A stretch of 64,000 bases of DNA from Phyllobacterium trifolii (GTDB lineage Bacteria > Pseudomonadota > Alphaproteobacteria > Rhizobiales > Rhizobiaceae): contig NZ_JACHXN010000003.1 in the NCBI RefSeq assembly GCF_014192095.1, forward strand, positions 344,060-408,059. The letters are read 5' to 3'. Below, piece by piece: positions 25,855 to 35,426 of this stretch (position 1 is its first letter; each line of letters opens with the position of its first letter). Made by a program: the position numbers and the translations under genes. The notes beneath the pieces are model-generated. The model had not been told where the DNA came from. It saw only the letters and a program-made list of their open reading frames with translations, and did no database searches.

Positions 25855-27240
25855 GTGACAATCCCGCTGAGCAGCTATCTTCCCAGCCTGCGTTCCCTGT
25901 CGCTGCGCGTCATCATGCTCTCGACGCTGTGGACCATTATCTCCTTCGTTGCCATTGCCACCATCATTTCGACGATCTATGGCGAATCGCGCCTCCAGAG
26001 CTTCAAGCAGCTGCTTTCCGCCCATCTCTTCAGCGTGATCGCTTCGGTCAGCGTCAATGACGGCACGCTTGCCGGCCGTCCAGATCCGGGGGAGGTTCGT
26101 TATTCGAGCCCGCTTTCCGGCTGGTATTGGTCGGTCGAACCGGTGGCCGACAATCTGAAGGGTTCGCTCAAATCTGTCTCGCTGGGTGACAGGGAGATAG
26201 ACTCGCCCTCGACACTCAATGTTCCCTTCGATACGTCGTTTCAACGCTCCTATATAGAACCAGGTCCCAACGGCCAGCAGCTTTCCGTCGTCGAAACCGA
26301 AGTTGTTCTCGACGCGGAAAATCGCGTTGCCCGGTTCAGGGTTATGGGAAATCTGAGCGAGGTTGAAGGCGAAATTGCCCATTTCCGTAACACGCTTTAT
26401 TTTTACCTCGGTATATTTGCGCTTGGCGGCACGCTGATCAACGCGGCCGTGATCCTGTTCGGTCTGCGGCCGCTCGATCGTGTTCGCCGTTCCCTCGCCG
26501 ATATCCGCGAAGGCAAGGTTTCGCGGCTGGATGAACGTCTGCCCGACGAAATCGCGCCGCTCGCGCGTGAAATGAACGCGCTGATCGACAACAATCGCCG
26601 CATCATGGAGCGATCGCGCACTCAGGTCGGCAATCTGGCGCATTCGCTCAAAACGCCGCTCTCCGTCCTGGTAAATGAAAGCCGGACGATCGGCGGGAGC
26701 GAAGGGCGAATTGTCGCCGAGCAGAGCGAGGCGATGCAGGTCCAGGTGCAGCACTATCTCCAGCGCGCGCGCATAGCCGCACAGCGCGACAGCGTGGTAT
26801 TTCGTGCGCCGGTCACCCCGATCCTCACCCGCCTGGTGCGGGTCACCACGAAACTCAATCCTTCAATGGATGTTCAGTTCAACAATTACATGGATGATGC
26901 GATTTTTGCCGGTGAACAGGAAGATCTCGAAGAAGTCGTCGGCAACCTTCTGGAAAATGCAGGAAAATGGGGCCGCAGTGTTATCTGGCTTACGCTCGCG
27001 AAGGTGGATAGCGGGCTTGAGATCAGCGTCGAGGACGATGGGGCCGGTCTTGCGCCAAGGCAGATCAAGGACGCGCTGACACGCGGCAAGCGACTGGATG
27101 AGAGCAAGCCGGGGACAGGCCTCGGTCTCTCGATCGTCAACGACACGGTCCGGGAATATGGCGGTACGCTGCGGCTGGAGCGGAGCCCCGAGCTCGGTGG
27201 TCTGGCAGCGCGGCTGACACTTCCGGTTGCGGCTACCTGA
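25855..27240 (+). CDS. feuQ: FeuQ-like sensor histidine kinase
   Basis: 461 aa with a GTG start behind AGGCAGGA. Two membrane helices (about 18-42 and 182-204) flank a periplasmic domain of about 140 residues. HAMP region follows (LRPLDRVRRSLADIREGK). The H-box is VGNLAHSLKTPLSVLVNES with His263, then NLLENAGKWG, DDGAGLAPRQ and GTGLGLSIVNDTV. It phosphorylates FeuP; the periplasmic domain is the likely contact for FeuN. Start 52 bp after feuP. Confidence 0.87.
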   Translation: MTIPLSSYLPSLRSLSLRVIMLSTLWTIISFVAIATIISTIYGESRLQSFKQLLSAHLFSVIASVSVNDGTLAGRPDPGEVRYSSPLSGWYWSVEPVADNLKGSLKSVSLGDREIDSPSTLNVPFDTSFQRSYIEPGPNGQQLSVVETEVVLDAENRVARFRVMGNLSEVEGEIAHFRNTLYFYLGIFALGGTLINAAVILFGLRPLDRVRRSLADIREGKVSRLDERLPDEIAPLAREMNALIDNNRRIMERSRTQVGNLAHSLKTPLSVLVNESRTIGGSEGRIVAEQSEAMQVQVQHYLQRARIAAQRDSVVFRAPVTPILTRLVRVTTKLNPSMDVQFNNYMDDAIFAGEQEDLEEVVGNLLENAGKWGRSVIWLTLAKVDSGLEISVEDDGAGLAPRQIKDALTRGKRLDESKPGTGLGLSIVNDTVREYGGTLRLERSPELGGLAARLTLPVAAT

Positions 27241-27309
27241 ATCGAGCTTGCAAGCGAGCGACTAATCAGGCCATAAAAGGCCACTATAAAGGACACCTTA
27301 AACGGACCG

Positions 27310-27750
27310 ATGATGAAATTCCATATAGTCATTTCCCTGCTTGCCGTCGTTGTTCTAGCCGGATGTTCCACGACGTCGGCGCCCAAGAGCAATGGCGGAA
27401 GCACGCTGAGCAAACTGACCGGTGGCTCGAAACAAGCCGCCACAACGGGGGTTCTCGCAGCGCTCGGCAATGGTTTGATCGGAAACAATCCATCTCTGGA
27501 TGCATCGGATCGCAAGCGGGCCCTGCAGGCCGAATACCAGGCGCTTGAATATTCTCCTGCCGGCAAGACGGTCGAATGGAAAAACAGCAGCGGCAGCCAC
27601 TCCGGTGAAGTCGTCGCGGCGCAGCCATATCAGGTCGGCTCGCAAAATTGCCGGCAATACACGCATACGGTGCGGATCGACGGCACACCGCAATCAGCAC
27701 GTGGTACTGCTTGCCGGAACGAGGACGGCAGCTGGACGCCTCTGACCTAA
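27310..27750 (+). CDS. Surface lipoprotein (17 kDa antigen / RT0821-Lpp0805 like)
   Basis: 146 aa. Signal peptide and lipobox VLAGCS give a lipidated N-terminus. A low-complexity Ser/Gly/Thr stretch follows. The C-terminal half, RKRALQAEYQALEYSPAGKT then VEWKNSSGSHSGEVVA and NCRQYTHTVRIDG...GTACRNEDGSWTPL, fits the family that includes the rickettsial 17 kDa antigen. It is likely in the outer membrane. It follows feuQ by 69 bp and is closed by a strong hairpin at 27791. Confidence 0.8.
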   Translation: MMKFHIVISLLAVVVLAGCSTTSAPKSNGGSTLSKLTGGSKQAATTGVLAALGNGLIGNNPSLDASDRKRALQAEYQALEYSPAGKTVEWKNSSGSHSGEVVAAQPYQVGSQNCRQYTHTVRIDGTPQSARGTACRNEDGSWTPLT

Positions 27751-27790
27751 GGTCCGGACGCCCCTAGTCCATCACTTTTTAGTCGGACGA

Positions 27791-27821
27791 AATCAGCCGC
27801 GAGCACCCCTCGCGGCTGATT
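27791..27821 (+). terminator. Strong hairpin after the lipoprotein gene
   Basis: AATCAGCCGCGAG and CTCGCGGCTGATT pair perfectly over 13 bp around CACCC. Only a weak U-rich tail (GCATTTATT) follows. It separates the feu region from the toxin-like locus. Confidence 0.75.
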
Positions 27822-27864
27822 GCATTTATTCGATCTTTTTCTCCGTTATTTCAGGGCTTCATTC

Positions 27865-28893
27865 ATGGCTGCTTCAGCATTGAACGGGTATTCCTACCAA
27901 CTCCGCATATTATCGAACATCAAGGCGAATGAGGTTTTGCTTGCTGCCTTGAAGCTGGCAAATCCAAGCGGGGACAACCGGCAATGGATAGCAAATCTAG
28001 AGGCAGAAAATTGTGAGCTGAAATCCTGGTCGACGCTTTACGAGCCTTTCCAGCTCTGGTTTGCATTGAAATATCGCCCGGACCAACCACGCGTGCCCGC
28101 CGGCAACCCCGATGGCGGACAGTGGACGGACGACGGTGGAGGAAGTGGTGGAACTGGGGGAAGCGCAGCGGGCGGTTCCCGGCTCGTCTCCGGTCGCGGG
28201 CGGTTTGGTGGCGCGATTGCGAAGAAGCCGGAGACCGGCCCGACAACGCCCGATGGGACGTCGGTTCAACTTGCGCAAACGGGTGGTGGTGGCCGGCGGA
28301 GCGGATCGTCATCCGGCCGGATGATTGGCGGACGGCGCATTCAAACGACGCCGCAGGAAGAGACACGTATCCAACTCTCAGCGATGAATGCTGAGGCGGC
28401 GGTGCGCCGGGTACAGGAGCGCGATCCAAACTGGAAGCCACAACCTGGCCTCTATGACAGCGCCGAAGGTGAAATCCGTAACAATGAGCGCATAACCCGC
28501 GAAGCGGATTATCGGATGATGGAGCTTGGGCGCGGTGCACAACCGGTTTATGAATGGACACCCTATGGCTTTCGCACTGCGCAAAACTATACGGGATTCC
28601 GCCAAAGTATAAGAGACGGCCTTCGCGATGCGGGCTATAAGGATGTGCGTGTTTTTATGCGCGGCAGTGCCGTGACAGGGCGAAATTTCAATCAGAATTC
28701 ACCCTTCGATGGTGCCTATCGTAGTGACTACGACCTCGCATTGGTCAGTCCGTCCATGTGGCGGAGACTGAGCGATTTGGGTGTTCCAATGCGGACGGAA
28801 AGGACGCGGAGTGCGCCACTGAAAAAGGAGGTTCTGGACATATTGGGGATTGGAAACCTGAAGCGTTCTCTCCATGCCCAAACAGGGCGGTAA
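27865..28893 (+). CDS. Polymorphic-toxin-like protein with nucleotidyltransferase-like C-terminus
   Basis: 342 aa from the ATG at 27865 (AGGG upstream). The N-terminal ~75 residues are followed by RVPAGNPDGGQWTDDGG, a motif common in alphaproteobacterial polymorphic toxins, and a Gly/Ser-rich linker. The C-terminal ~110 residues read TGFRQSIRDGLRDAGYKDVR, then GSAVTGRNF and YRSDYDLALVS, matching the GS...SDxD pattern of minimal nucleotidyltransferases. Two paralogous small genes of immunity type follow. In the same frame after the stop, VSFMIYRSEQDVALRPGEYV continues for 28 codons to 28980, so the TAA at 28891 may be a premature stop. Confidence 0.7.
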   Translation: MAASALNGYSYQLRILSNIKANEVLLAALKLANPSGDNRQWIANLEAENCELKSWSTLYEPFQLWFALKYRPDQPRVPAGNPDGGQWTDDGGGSGGTGGSAAGGSRLVSGRGRFGGAIAKKPETGPTTPDGTSVQLAQTGGGGRRSGSSSGRMIGGRRIQTTPQEETRIQLSAMNAEAAVRRVQERDPNWKPQPGLYDSAEGEIRNNERITREADYRMMELGRGAQPVYEWTPYGFRTAQNYTGFRQSIRDGLRDAGYKDVRVFMRGSAVTGRNFNQNSPFDGAYRSDYDLALVSPSMWRRLSDLGVPMRTERTRSAPLKKEVLDILGIGNLKRSLHAQTGR

Positions 28894-28980
28894 GTCAGTT
28901 TCATGATTTACCGCTCGGAACAGGATGTGGCGTTGCGACCGGGCGAGTATGTAAGATTGGAATTGAGGATCGAACCGTAG
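28894..28980 (+). other. In-frame extension after the toxin stop codon (possible lost C-terminus)
   Basis: The frame of the toxin gene stays open for 28 codons after its TAA and ends at TAG 28978-28980. It begins VSFMIYRSEQDVALRP. From memory, related toxins end with a similar '(R)xVNFMIYxS' segment, so this looks like the original end cut off by a single-base change. If so the stop would lie 9 bp before the immunity ATG, the usual operon spacing. Confidence 0.5.
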
Positions 28981-28989
28981 GAAAAAGCA

Positions 28990-29323
28990 ATGATAACGGA
29001 CGTGCTCTTTGGTATTAAAACCGAAGATATGGAGGAGATAAAGGAAATACTTGAAGATATACTTAGCAGAAAACTTCAAGCGAGAGAGGGGCTTCATATG
29101 GGGGGAGTACTACAGTCTACCTTTTCCTGATGACTATTTATACCTAAGACACAATGCGAATATCGAAGATGGTGAAATTGAAGAGGAAGAATTCCCTGAG
29201 TATCCTATCGTTCTGTATATAGAAGATGTCAATAAATATCCAGAGTATTTCGCTGCAATTCAGGCCAGGTCGGACGTTTTCGTCAAATTGCGAACAAATC
29301 AATGGCAACCACGCGGAGAATAG
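28990..29323 (+). pseudogene. Immunity-type gene, copy 1, frameshifted
   Basis: Starts at the ATG at 28990 with AGGAAAAAG before it: MITDVLFGIKTEDMEEIKEI. Near 29088-29091 a run of four G moves the frame; the protein continues in the next frame as GFIWGEYYSLPFPDDYLYLR and ends RSDVFVKLRTNQWQPRGE. Removing one G restores a protein that aligns end to end with the following gene. It is small, acidic and AT-rich, as immunity proteins often are. It may be a dead duplicate. Confidence 0.7.
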
Positions 29324-29353
29324 AGTTGTGGATTGAGCCATAAGGGGCACGCA

Positions 29354-29683
29354 GTGCAAGCGGATATTTTGTTTGGGATACATTCCGAGGACATTGAGGA
29401 AATAAAGGAAATTATTGAGGAGATTTTGGGTAGAGAGCTTGAGGCGCGGGAAAGCTTTAATTGGGGGCATTATTATTGCCTACCATTTCCTGAAAGGAAT
29501 TTTTATTTAAGATACAATGAAGATCAAGAAGATGGTGAAGTCATGGAGTATAATTTTTCTGACTTTCCATTATTACTTTACATATCTGATGCTTACCGCT
29601 ACCCGCGGTACCTGACTGCTGTTGAATCCAGATCGGATGTTTTTGTGAAATTGCGGACGGAGCAATGGGATCCCAAAGACTGA
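29354..29683 (+). CDS. Immunity-type protein, copy 2 (intact)
   Basis: 109 aa from the GTG at 29354 (AAGGGG six bases before), chosen because the product then aligns with copy 1 from the first residue: VQADILFGIHSEDIEEIKEI against MITDVLFGIKTEDMEEIKEI. It goes on WGHYYCLPFPERNFYLRYNE and ends SRSDVFVKLRTEQWDPKD. Strongly acidic, no signal peptide, AT-rich compared with flanking genes. By position it should neutralise the toxin-like protein. No named immunity family recognised. Confidence 0.7.
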   Translation: MQADILFGIHSEDIEEIKEIIEEILGRELEARESFNWGHYYCLPFPERNFYLRYNEDQEDGEVMEYNFSDFPLLLYISDAYRYPRYLTAVESRSDVFVKLRTEQWDPKD

Positions 29684-29786
29684 GGTGGGTCGATGGAGCC
29701 ATGAACGCCGCCAACCTTTGCGGCGAATTGCCCTATCAATTTAAATCCATTTGGATTTTACGCGGGGGTGGGGGTATGTCTCAGCC

Positions 29787-30956
29787 ATGGTTTTCTGGAT
29801 TTCCGCTGCTGTTCTGACCGTAGTTGCGACGCTGCTTGTGCTTTTGCCATTGACGCGACGCGTTCAAGCGCCCGTGTCGGACAATCAATATGATGTCGAG
29901 GTCTATCGCGATCAGCTGCGCGAGCTTGACGCCGATGAAAAGCGCGGTCTTATCGACCCCGTCAGCAGCGAACAGGCACGCGCCGAAATCGGCCGCCGCC
30001 TTCTCAAATCGGCCAAGGCCGTGGAGGACGACAAGGCGATTGTCCGGCCAACGAAAAGCGCGACTCGCGAATGGCTCACGCTCGCAACAGTTCTTGCCAT
30101 CCCTTTGATTTCGTGGGGTATATACACCAAGCTCGGATCTCCGGATTTGCCGGCTCAACCACTGGCGGAACGGCTTGCGAAGCCGGCGGATCAGAGTACG
30201 CCAGCCGAATTGATTGCACGCGCTGAAGCGCATCTCGCGCTCAATCCCGATGACGGGCAGGGCTGGGAAGTCTTGGCGCCCATCTATTTGCGTATGGGAC
30301 GGCCCGGAGATGCGGTTGCCGCGTATCAAAACACCATAAGGTTGAATGGTGACAGTGCAGGCCGGCAACTCGGCCTGGGTCAAGCCTTGACTGCGGAGAC
30401 TGGTGGTAAGATCACCGCCCGCGCGGAGGAAGCCTTCAAGCGCGCAATGACGCTTGATCCAAAAGACATGCGGCCGCAGTTTTATATCATTGATGGCTGG
30501 ATGCAGCAGGGCCGCCTGCCAGAGGCGCGTGACCTGATCCGCAAGTTGCTGGCGGAAGCGCCCGCGGATGTTCCGTGGCGGGACCAGGCGCAGGCCGCCT
30601 TGACGAGGCTCGATCATGAGATCGCCGGCGATGCGCCGGACGTCAGCGACGTCGAGAAAACTGGTCCGGACGCCTCGCAGGTCGAGGCTGCTGCGGGCAT
30701 GAACAACCAGGACCGCGCTGCGATGATCGAGGGCATGGTTGCGAACCTTGCCGAAAAATTGAAACAATCGCCTGATGATATCGAAGGTTGGGAGCGGCTT
30801 GTCCGATCCTATGTGGTTCTCAACCGGCCCAATGATGCATTGGAAGCGCTGGGCCGGGCGAGAAAGGTGCTGAGTGCAGACAAGCTTGCGCGGCTCGATG
30901 CGGTGGCCAACGAGCTTGGCCTTGCCGACGAACCGGACCAACCGGAGAACAATTGA
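29787..30956 (+). CDS. ccmI: Cytochrome c maturation protein CcmI (CycH)
   Basis: 389 aa from the ATG at 29787 ([20 protein letters not shown]). Membrane helices at about 3-22 and 83-103 enclose a cytoplasmic loop with a leucine-zipper-like [20 protein letters not shown]. The periplasmic part has TPR repeats ([40 protein letters not shown]). CcmI presents apocytochrome c to the CcmF/CcmH ligation complex. First gene of ccmI-ccmE-ccmF-ccmH; its stop overlaps the ccmE start (TGATG). Confidence 0.92.
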   Translation: MVFWISAAVLTVVATLLVLLPLTRRVQAPVSDNQYDVEVYRDQLRELDADEKRGLIDPVSSEQARAEIGRRLLKSAKAVEDDKAIVRPTKSATREWLTLATVLAIPLISWGIYTKLGSPDLPAQPLAERLAKPADQSTPAELIARAEAHLALNPDDGQGWEVLAPIYLRMGRPGDAVAAYQNTIRLNGDSAGRQLGLGQALTAETGGKITARAEEAFKRAMTLDPKDMRPQFYIIDGWMQQGRLPEARDLIRKLLAEAPADVPWRDQAQAALTRLDHEIAGDAPDVSDVEKTGPDASQVEAAAGMNNQDRAAMIEGMVANLAEKLKQSPDDIEGWERLVRSYVVLNRPNDALEALGRARKVLSADKLARLDAVANELGLADEPDQPENN

Positions 30957-31399
30957 TGACGCGCAAACAGAAGCGGCTTTCGGTGATCGGGGGAGGGCTG
31001 TTCGTCCTGGCGGTTGCAGCGGCGCTGGTGCTATTCGCGCTGCAGCAGAAGATCGCATTCTTTCGCATGCCGTCCGACATCCAGACGTCCGATGTTGAAT
31101 CGGAGTCGCGCTTCCGCCTCGGTGGTCTGGTCGAAAAGGGCAGCGTCGTGCGCGGCGATGGCACGAGGATCAGTTTTTCCGTCACCGACCATGTCAAAAG
31201 CGTTCCTGTAACCTATGATGGGATCCTGCCGGATCTTTTCCGTGAAGATCAGGGCGTTGTTGTCGAAGGCAAGTTTACGCCCGGCGGCGCGTTTGTGGCC
31301 GACAGTGTGCTCGCCAAACACGATGAGAACTATATGCCGAAGGAAGTTGCCGATAGTCTGAAAGCCAAGGGCGTCTGGCAGGGAGGGAGCAAGCAGTGA
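30956..31399 (+). CDS. ccmE: Cytochrome c maturation haem chaperone CcmE (CycJ)
   Basis: 147 aa. The N-terminal anchor follows [20 protein letters not shown]. The OB-fold periplasmic domain includes [12 protein letters not shown] and [20 protein letters not shown]. The haem is bound covalently by His122 in HDENY, with Tyr126 as ligand. CcmE carries haem from CcmC/D to CcmF. It overlaps ccmI by one base and ccmF by four. Confidence 0.94.
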   Translation: MTRKQKRLSVIGGGLFVLAVAAALVLFALQQKIAFFRMPSDIQTSDVESESRFRLGGLVEKGSVVRGDGTRISFSVTDHVKSVPVTYDGILPDLFREDQGVVVEGKFTPGGAFVADSVLAKHDENYMPKEVADSLKAKGVWQGGSKQ

Positions 31400-33387
31400 C
31401 CGTCGAACTCGGACATTTCGCCCTGGTGCTGGCACTGGCGCTTTCGATTATCCAGGCTGTCCTGCCTGTGCTTGGCGCACGCCGCAATGACGATCGCATG
31501 ATGGCTGTTGCAGTGCCGGCATCGTTTACTGTGTTTGCCCTGATTGCCCTGTCTTTTGCGGCGCTGACCTCCGCGCACGTTCTCTCCGACTTTTCCGTGC
31601 AGAACGTCTTTGAGAACTCACACTCGCAAAAGCCGCTGCTCTACAAATTCACGGGTGTGTGGGGTAATCACGAAGGCTCGATGCTGCTTTGGGTTTTGAT
31701 CCTCAGTTTCTTCACTGCGCTCGTCGCCTTCTTCGGCAATAATCTGCCGCCAACGCTAAAAGCCAACGTCCTTGGCGTGCAAGCCTGGATCGGCAGCGCT
31801 TTTCTGCTGTTTATCGTTGGCACGTCCAATCCGTTCGCGCGGCTCAATCCGGCGCCCATCGAAGGTCAGGATTTGAACCCGATCCTCCAGGATATCGGCC
31901 TCGCGATACACCCGCCCATGCTCTATCTCGGTTATGTCGGTTTCTCGGTCTGCTTCTCCTTTGCGGTTGCAGCTCTGATAGACGGCCGCATCGATGCGGC
32001 GTGGGCACGCTGGGTACGTCCCTGGACACTGACCGCCTGGATATTCCTGACCGGCGGTATCGCCATGGGTTCCTATTGGGCTTACTACGAACTCGGCTGG
32101 GGTGGATGGTGGTTCTGGGATCCGGTCGAAAACGCGTCGTTCATGCCTTGGCTCGCGGGTACAGCGCTGCTGCATTCGGCGCTGGTCATGGAAAAGCGAT
32201 CGGCGCTGAAAATCTGGACCGTTCTCCTCGCCATACTCACTTTCTCGCTGTCGCTGCTCGGTACATTCCTCGTTCGCTCGGGCGTGCTGACTTCAGTCCA
32301 TACATTCGCCACCGATCCGGGACGCGGCCTGTTTATCCTCGCAATCCTTGTGCTGTTCATTGGCGGATCGCTGGCGCTCTTCGCCTGGCGGGCGCAGACG
32401 CTGGCGCCCGGTGGGCTGTTTCAGCCGATTTCGCGCGAGGGCGCGCTGGTCTTCAATAACCTGTTTCTGACCACCGCCGCCGCTACCGTACTGATCGGCA
32501 CGCTCTATCCTCTGCTGCTGGAATCGCTGACCGGCGAGAAGATCTCCGTCGGCGCGCCGTTCTTTAATCTGACATTTGGTCCGTTGATGATCCCGCTGCT
32601 AGCGGCCGTTCCATTCGGGCCGCTTCTGGCGTGGAAGCGCGGCGATATCCTCGCTGTAGCGCAGCGATTGATGACGGCGTTTTTCGTAGCGCTGCTTGTC
32701 GTCGCCTTCGTGCTCTACAAGACCTCGGCATCTGGGGTGCTCGCCGCCTTCGGCATCGGCCTTGCTGTTTGGCTGATGCTCGGCGCAGTGACCGATCTGT
32801 CGCTCAAGGCCGGGATCGGCAAGACCTCACTTCGCGGGATGGCACAGCGTATCACGGGTCTGCCGCGCTCGGTATTTGGCACCGCCTTTGCGCATTTCGG
32901 ACTTGGCATCACGCTTCTTGGCATCGTTGCTACGACGACCTTTGCAACCGAAAGCGTATTGGTGATGAAGCCGGGCGACGGCATTCGGGCTGGTGGATAT
33001 ACGCTCCGGTTTGATCGTGTCGATGCTGTCAAAGGTTCGAACTACACCGAGGACCAAGGCAAGTTCACGATCCTGAACGACGAGGGGCAGCCGGTGACCG
33101 ATCTTGTCTCGGCCAAGCGTTTCTTTCCCGTTCGCAAGATGCAGACGACCGAGGCGGGCATCAAGACATTCATGTTCAGCCAACTCTATGTTTCGCTCGG
33201 CGATGCGGCCAAGGATGGCGGTATCGTGGTCCGGATCTGGTGGAAGCCCCTGGTGACGCTGATCTGGCTTGGTGGCGTGGTAATGATGATTGGTGGTGGC
33301 ATGTCATTGCTTGACCGGCGTCTGCGCATCGGCGCACCCGCCAAGTCTAAATTGGGCAAGCCGAGACCGGCACGAGCCATCTCATGA
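31396..33387 (+). CDS. ccmF: Haem lyase CcmF (CycK)
   Basis: 663 aa with a GTG start overlapping the ccmE stop (GTGA). About fifteen membrane helices. The tryptophan-rich WWD motif [18 protein letters not shown] and [14 protein letters not shown] with haem-ligand histidines are diagnostic. With CcmH and CcmI it joins haem to apocytochrome c on the periplasmic side. The size is typical. Confidence 0.95.
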   Translation: MTVELGHFALVLALALSIIQAVLPVLGARRNDDRMMAVAVPASFTVFALIALSFAALTSAHVLSDFSVQNVFENSHSQKPLLYKFTGVWGNHEGSMLLWVLILSFFTALVAFFGNNLPPTLKANVLGVQAWIGSAFLLFIVGTSNPFARLNPAPIEGQDLNPILQDIGLAIHPPMLYLGYVGFSVCFSFAVAALIDGRIDAAWARWVRPWTLTAWIFLTGGIAMGSYWAYYELGWGGWWFWDPVENASFMPWLAGTALLHSALVMEKRSALKIWTVLLAILTFSLSLLGTFLVRSGVLTSVHTFATDPGRGLFILAILVLFIGGSLALFAWRAQTLAPGGLFQPISREGALVFNNLFLTTAAATVLIGTLYPLLLESLTGEKISVGAPFFNLTFGPLMIPLLAAVPFGPLLAWKRGDILAVAQRLMTAFFVALLVVAFVLYKTSASGVLAAFGIGLAVWLMLGAVTDLSLKAGIGKTSLRGMAQRITGLPRSVFGTAFAHFGLGITLLGIVATTTFATESVLVMKPGDGIRAGGYTLRFDRVDAVKGSNYTEDQGKFTILNDEGQPVTDLVSAKRFFPVRKMQTTEAGIKTFMFSQLYVSLGDAAKDGGIVVRIWWKPLVTLIWLGGVVMMIGGGMSLLDRRLRIGAPAKSKLGKPRPARAIS

Positions 33388-33860
33388 GACCGCTGTTTGC
33401 AACTCTGGCCCTCGGCCTGGCACTTTGCTTTGCTGCGACCGGCGCGCAAGCCCTGTCGCCCGACGAAATGCTGTCCAATCCCGTGCTCGAAAAGCGCGCA
33501 CGTACCATCTCCGCCGAATTGCGCTGCATGGTGTGCCAGAACGAATCCATCGACGATTCCAATGCCGATCTCGCTCGCGATCTACGCGTCCTGGTTCGCG
33601 AAAGGCTGGTGGCTGGCGATACGGACGAGCAGGTAGTTGAGTTCCTTGTCGCGCGCTACGGCGAGTTCGTCCTGCTCAGGCCGCGCTTGCAGACGAGCAC
33701 GCTGTTGCTTTGGGGGTTCCCTATCGTCGTTCTGCTGACTGGCGGCGTTGCAATCATTCTGTCGATCCGGCGCCGCCGCACGAGTTCTGTGGAAACGACG
33801 CCGCTTTCAGAGAACGAGAAGAAGCAACTGAAGAAGCTCTTCGTTGCATCGGGCGATTGA
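33384..33860 (+). CDS. ccmH: Cytochrome c maturation thiol reductase CcmH (CycL)
   Basis: 158 aa. Signal peptide ending AQA, then the redox motif LRCMVCQ with Cys48 and Cys51, followed by NESIDDSNADLARDLRVLVR. One C-terminal membrane helix (LLLWGFPIVVLLTGGVAIIL). It keeps the haem-binding cysteines of apocytochrome c reduced. Overlaps ccmF by four bases (ATGA). In S. meliloti the next gene is degP; here four other genes come first. Confidence 0.94.
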   Translation: MRPLFATLALGLALCFAATGAQALSPDEMLSNPVLEKRARTISAELRCMVCQNESIDDSNADLARDLRVLVRERLVAGDTDEQVVEFLVARYGEFVLLRPRLQTSTLLLWGFPIVVLLTGGVAIILSIRRRRTSSVETTPLSENEKKQLKKLFVASGD

Positions 33861-33863
33861 TCG

Positions 33864-34433
33864 TCAGCCCTTCGCGGGCAACATGCGCGTTAGCACGCGG
33901 TCCTTCAGCACGTAATGATGCAATAGCGCGGCGAGGGCGTGAATTCCGGCGATAATGATGATCGCCCAGGCGACGTTGTTGTGCAGCCAGCCAAAAGTTG
34001 ACCGCAGGCCTGGCGCCAGTGCGACGTGTGGGATGGTGAAGAGGCCAAAGAAGGCGAAAGGCTCGTTCTGCACCCAGCGGAACAGGAAGCCGAGTGCCAC
34101 TTGCAGGCACAGCAAAATGTAAAGCGCGATATGGACAGTCTTGGCAATCATTGCTTGAAGACCGGTCGTTGCTGGTGGCAGCCGACGTCCTTGGGCCAAG
34201 CGCCAGACGATGCGCATGATTATAGTGGCGGCGAGCGAAATCCCGAGCGAAATGTGCAGCGTTTGCAATTCCTCGCGCAGTGCAGTTCCTCTTGGTAAAA
34301 ACCACCACGTCTCGGCGCTGGCAAAAAGCGAAACCACCAGGACCGCTGTCAGCCAATGCAGGATTATCGTCCCCCTGTCATAAACCTGCCGCGTTGATTG
34401 AGCGGCTGCGGTGCGGACACCCGGATTTGGCAT
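33864..34433 (-). CDS. Cytochrome b561 family protein
   Basis: 189 aa with four membrane helices. Haem-ligand histidines are likely in TIILHWLTAV, LQTLHISLGI, VHIALYILLC and GIHALAALLHHY. It resembles the YodB/CybB-type di-haem b561 that moves electrons between quinone and small acceptors such as superoxide. AGGAG lies eight bases before the ATG. It faces ccmH tail to tail with 3 bp between stops. Confidence 0.85.
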   Translation of the reverse strand: MPNPGVRTAAAQSTRQVYDRGTIILHWLTAVLVVSLFASAETWWFLPRGTALREELQTLHISLGISLAATIIMRIVWRLAQGRRLPPATTGLQAMIAKTVHIALYILLCLQVALGFLFRWVQNEPFAFFGLFTIPHVALAPGLRSTFGWLHNNVAWAIIIIAGIHALAALLHHYVLKDRVLTRMLPAKG

Positions 34434-34535
34434 GATATATACTCCTGAAATCGCAGTGTAAAATAGAACACCTAAAACCGTCGATTATTCGGGCGAGAAT
34501 GTAAAATGTATTATTTGTAATGGTTTGCGGCGAAA

Positions 34536-35426
34536 TCAGGCTTCCTCGAAGCCCTTCAAGATCACACTGACATTGCGTGCGTGAACGGATTCGTAGGGCG
34601 CGTAATAGCTGATCACACCCGCGACGAAATCCTCCGCGACGAAGGTACGGAGCTCTTGTTTTGCCAGTTCCGGTTCATGGCGTAGGCGCAGTAACTTGGT
34701 TACGTAATTGCGTGTGGCCGCGATCAATTCCGGTCCGTAACCGACCGCAATGATCATTTCCTCCGCACCATGATTGGGCAGGATTTTCTCGATATCCCAC
34801 GTCGCCATGCGCTCCAGATCACGCAAATGATGCTCCAGCCGTTTCGGTTCGGCGACGTAAGTGATCGGCTCTTCGAGCGCATCGCCGGCCAGCATCAGCT
34901 TGCGTTGCGGCAGGATTAGCATCGTCCCGTCATGACTGTGAATGTCGACGTGACGCAGTTCCACATCGATATCGCCGACCTCCAAGTTCAGTTCTGTCTC
35001 AAAGGTGCTGTTCGGCATGATGAGCGGTTTGATTGGCGGGTTGTCATTTTCTAGCCGGTCGCGATTGGCGCTCATTGCCTGCAAGGTCAACTCGTTAGCG
35101 ATGATCTCGCAGTCGGCAAAGACTTCGTTCCCGGCTACGTGATCCACATGCCAGTGGCTGAGCACAACCCGAATATTGCTGGCCCCGAGATCTTCTAGCG
35201 TCTTGCGGATAATCCTCGCATGGGGCAGCGAAATGCTGGTGTCGTAGACCAGCGCTTCATCGCCAGACACGATCGCGTAGGAACAAACGCCCAGCGAATA
35301 GGCGCCGTCGTCAAGCCAGTTGGGTGCATCGGAATAGGCCCGCGCTCCGTCGATCCTGCCGTCATAGAAGGCGAGAACCCCCGGATAGGGCTGGTGAACG
35401 CGCATAGTCGATCCGAGCGGCGGCAT
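34536..35426 (-). CDS. MBL-fold metallo-hydrolase
   Basis: 296 aa. The metal site HWHVDH (His91, His93, Asp95, His96) is clear, with further ligands likely at HSHDGTMLIL, AGDALEEPI and LPNHGAEE. No signal peptide. The family covers glyoxalase II, lactonases and other hydrolases; the substrate cannot be read here. It lies 102 bp upstream of the cytochrome b561 gene on the same strand. Confidence 0.82.
   Translation of the reverse strand: MPPLGSTMRVHQPYPGVLAFYDGRIDGARAYSDAPNWLDDGAYSLGVCSYAIVSGDEALVYDTSISLPHARIIRKTLEDLGASNIRVVLSHWHVDHVAGNEVFADCEIIANELTLQAMSANRDRLENDNPPIKPLIMPNSTFETELNLEVGDIDVELRHVDIHSHDGTMLILPQRKLMLAGDALEEPITYVAEPKRLEHHLRDLERMATWDIEKILPNHGAEEMIIAVGYGPELIAATRNYVTKLLRLRHEPELAKQELRTFVAEDFVAGVISYYAPYESVHARNVSVILKGFEEA

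Noticed and set aside
25777..26754. 325-codon open frame on - strand
   Set aside because: Shadow of feuQ.
28903..28980. Separate 25-codon gene (MIYRSEQDV...) between toxin and immunity genes
   Set aside because: It is in frame with the toxin and has no ribosome site, so it is better read as the toxin's lost end.
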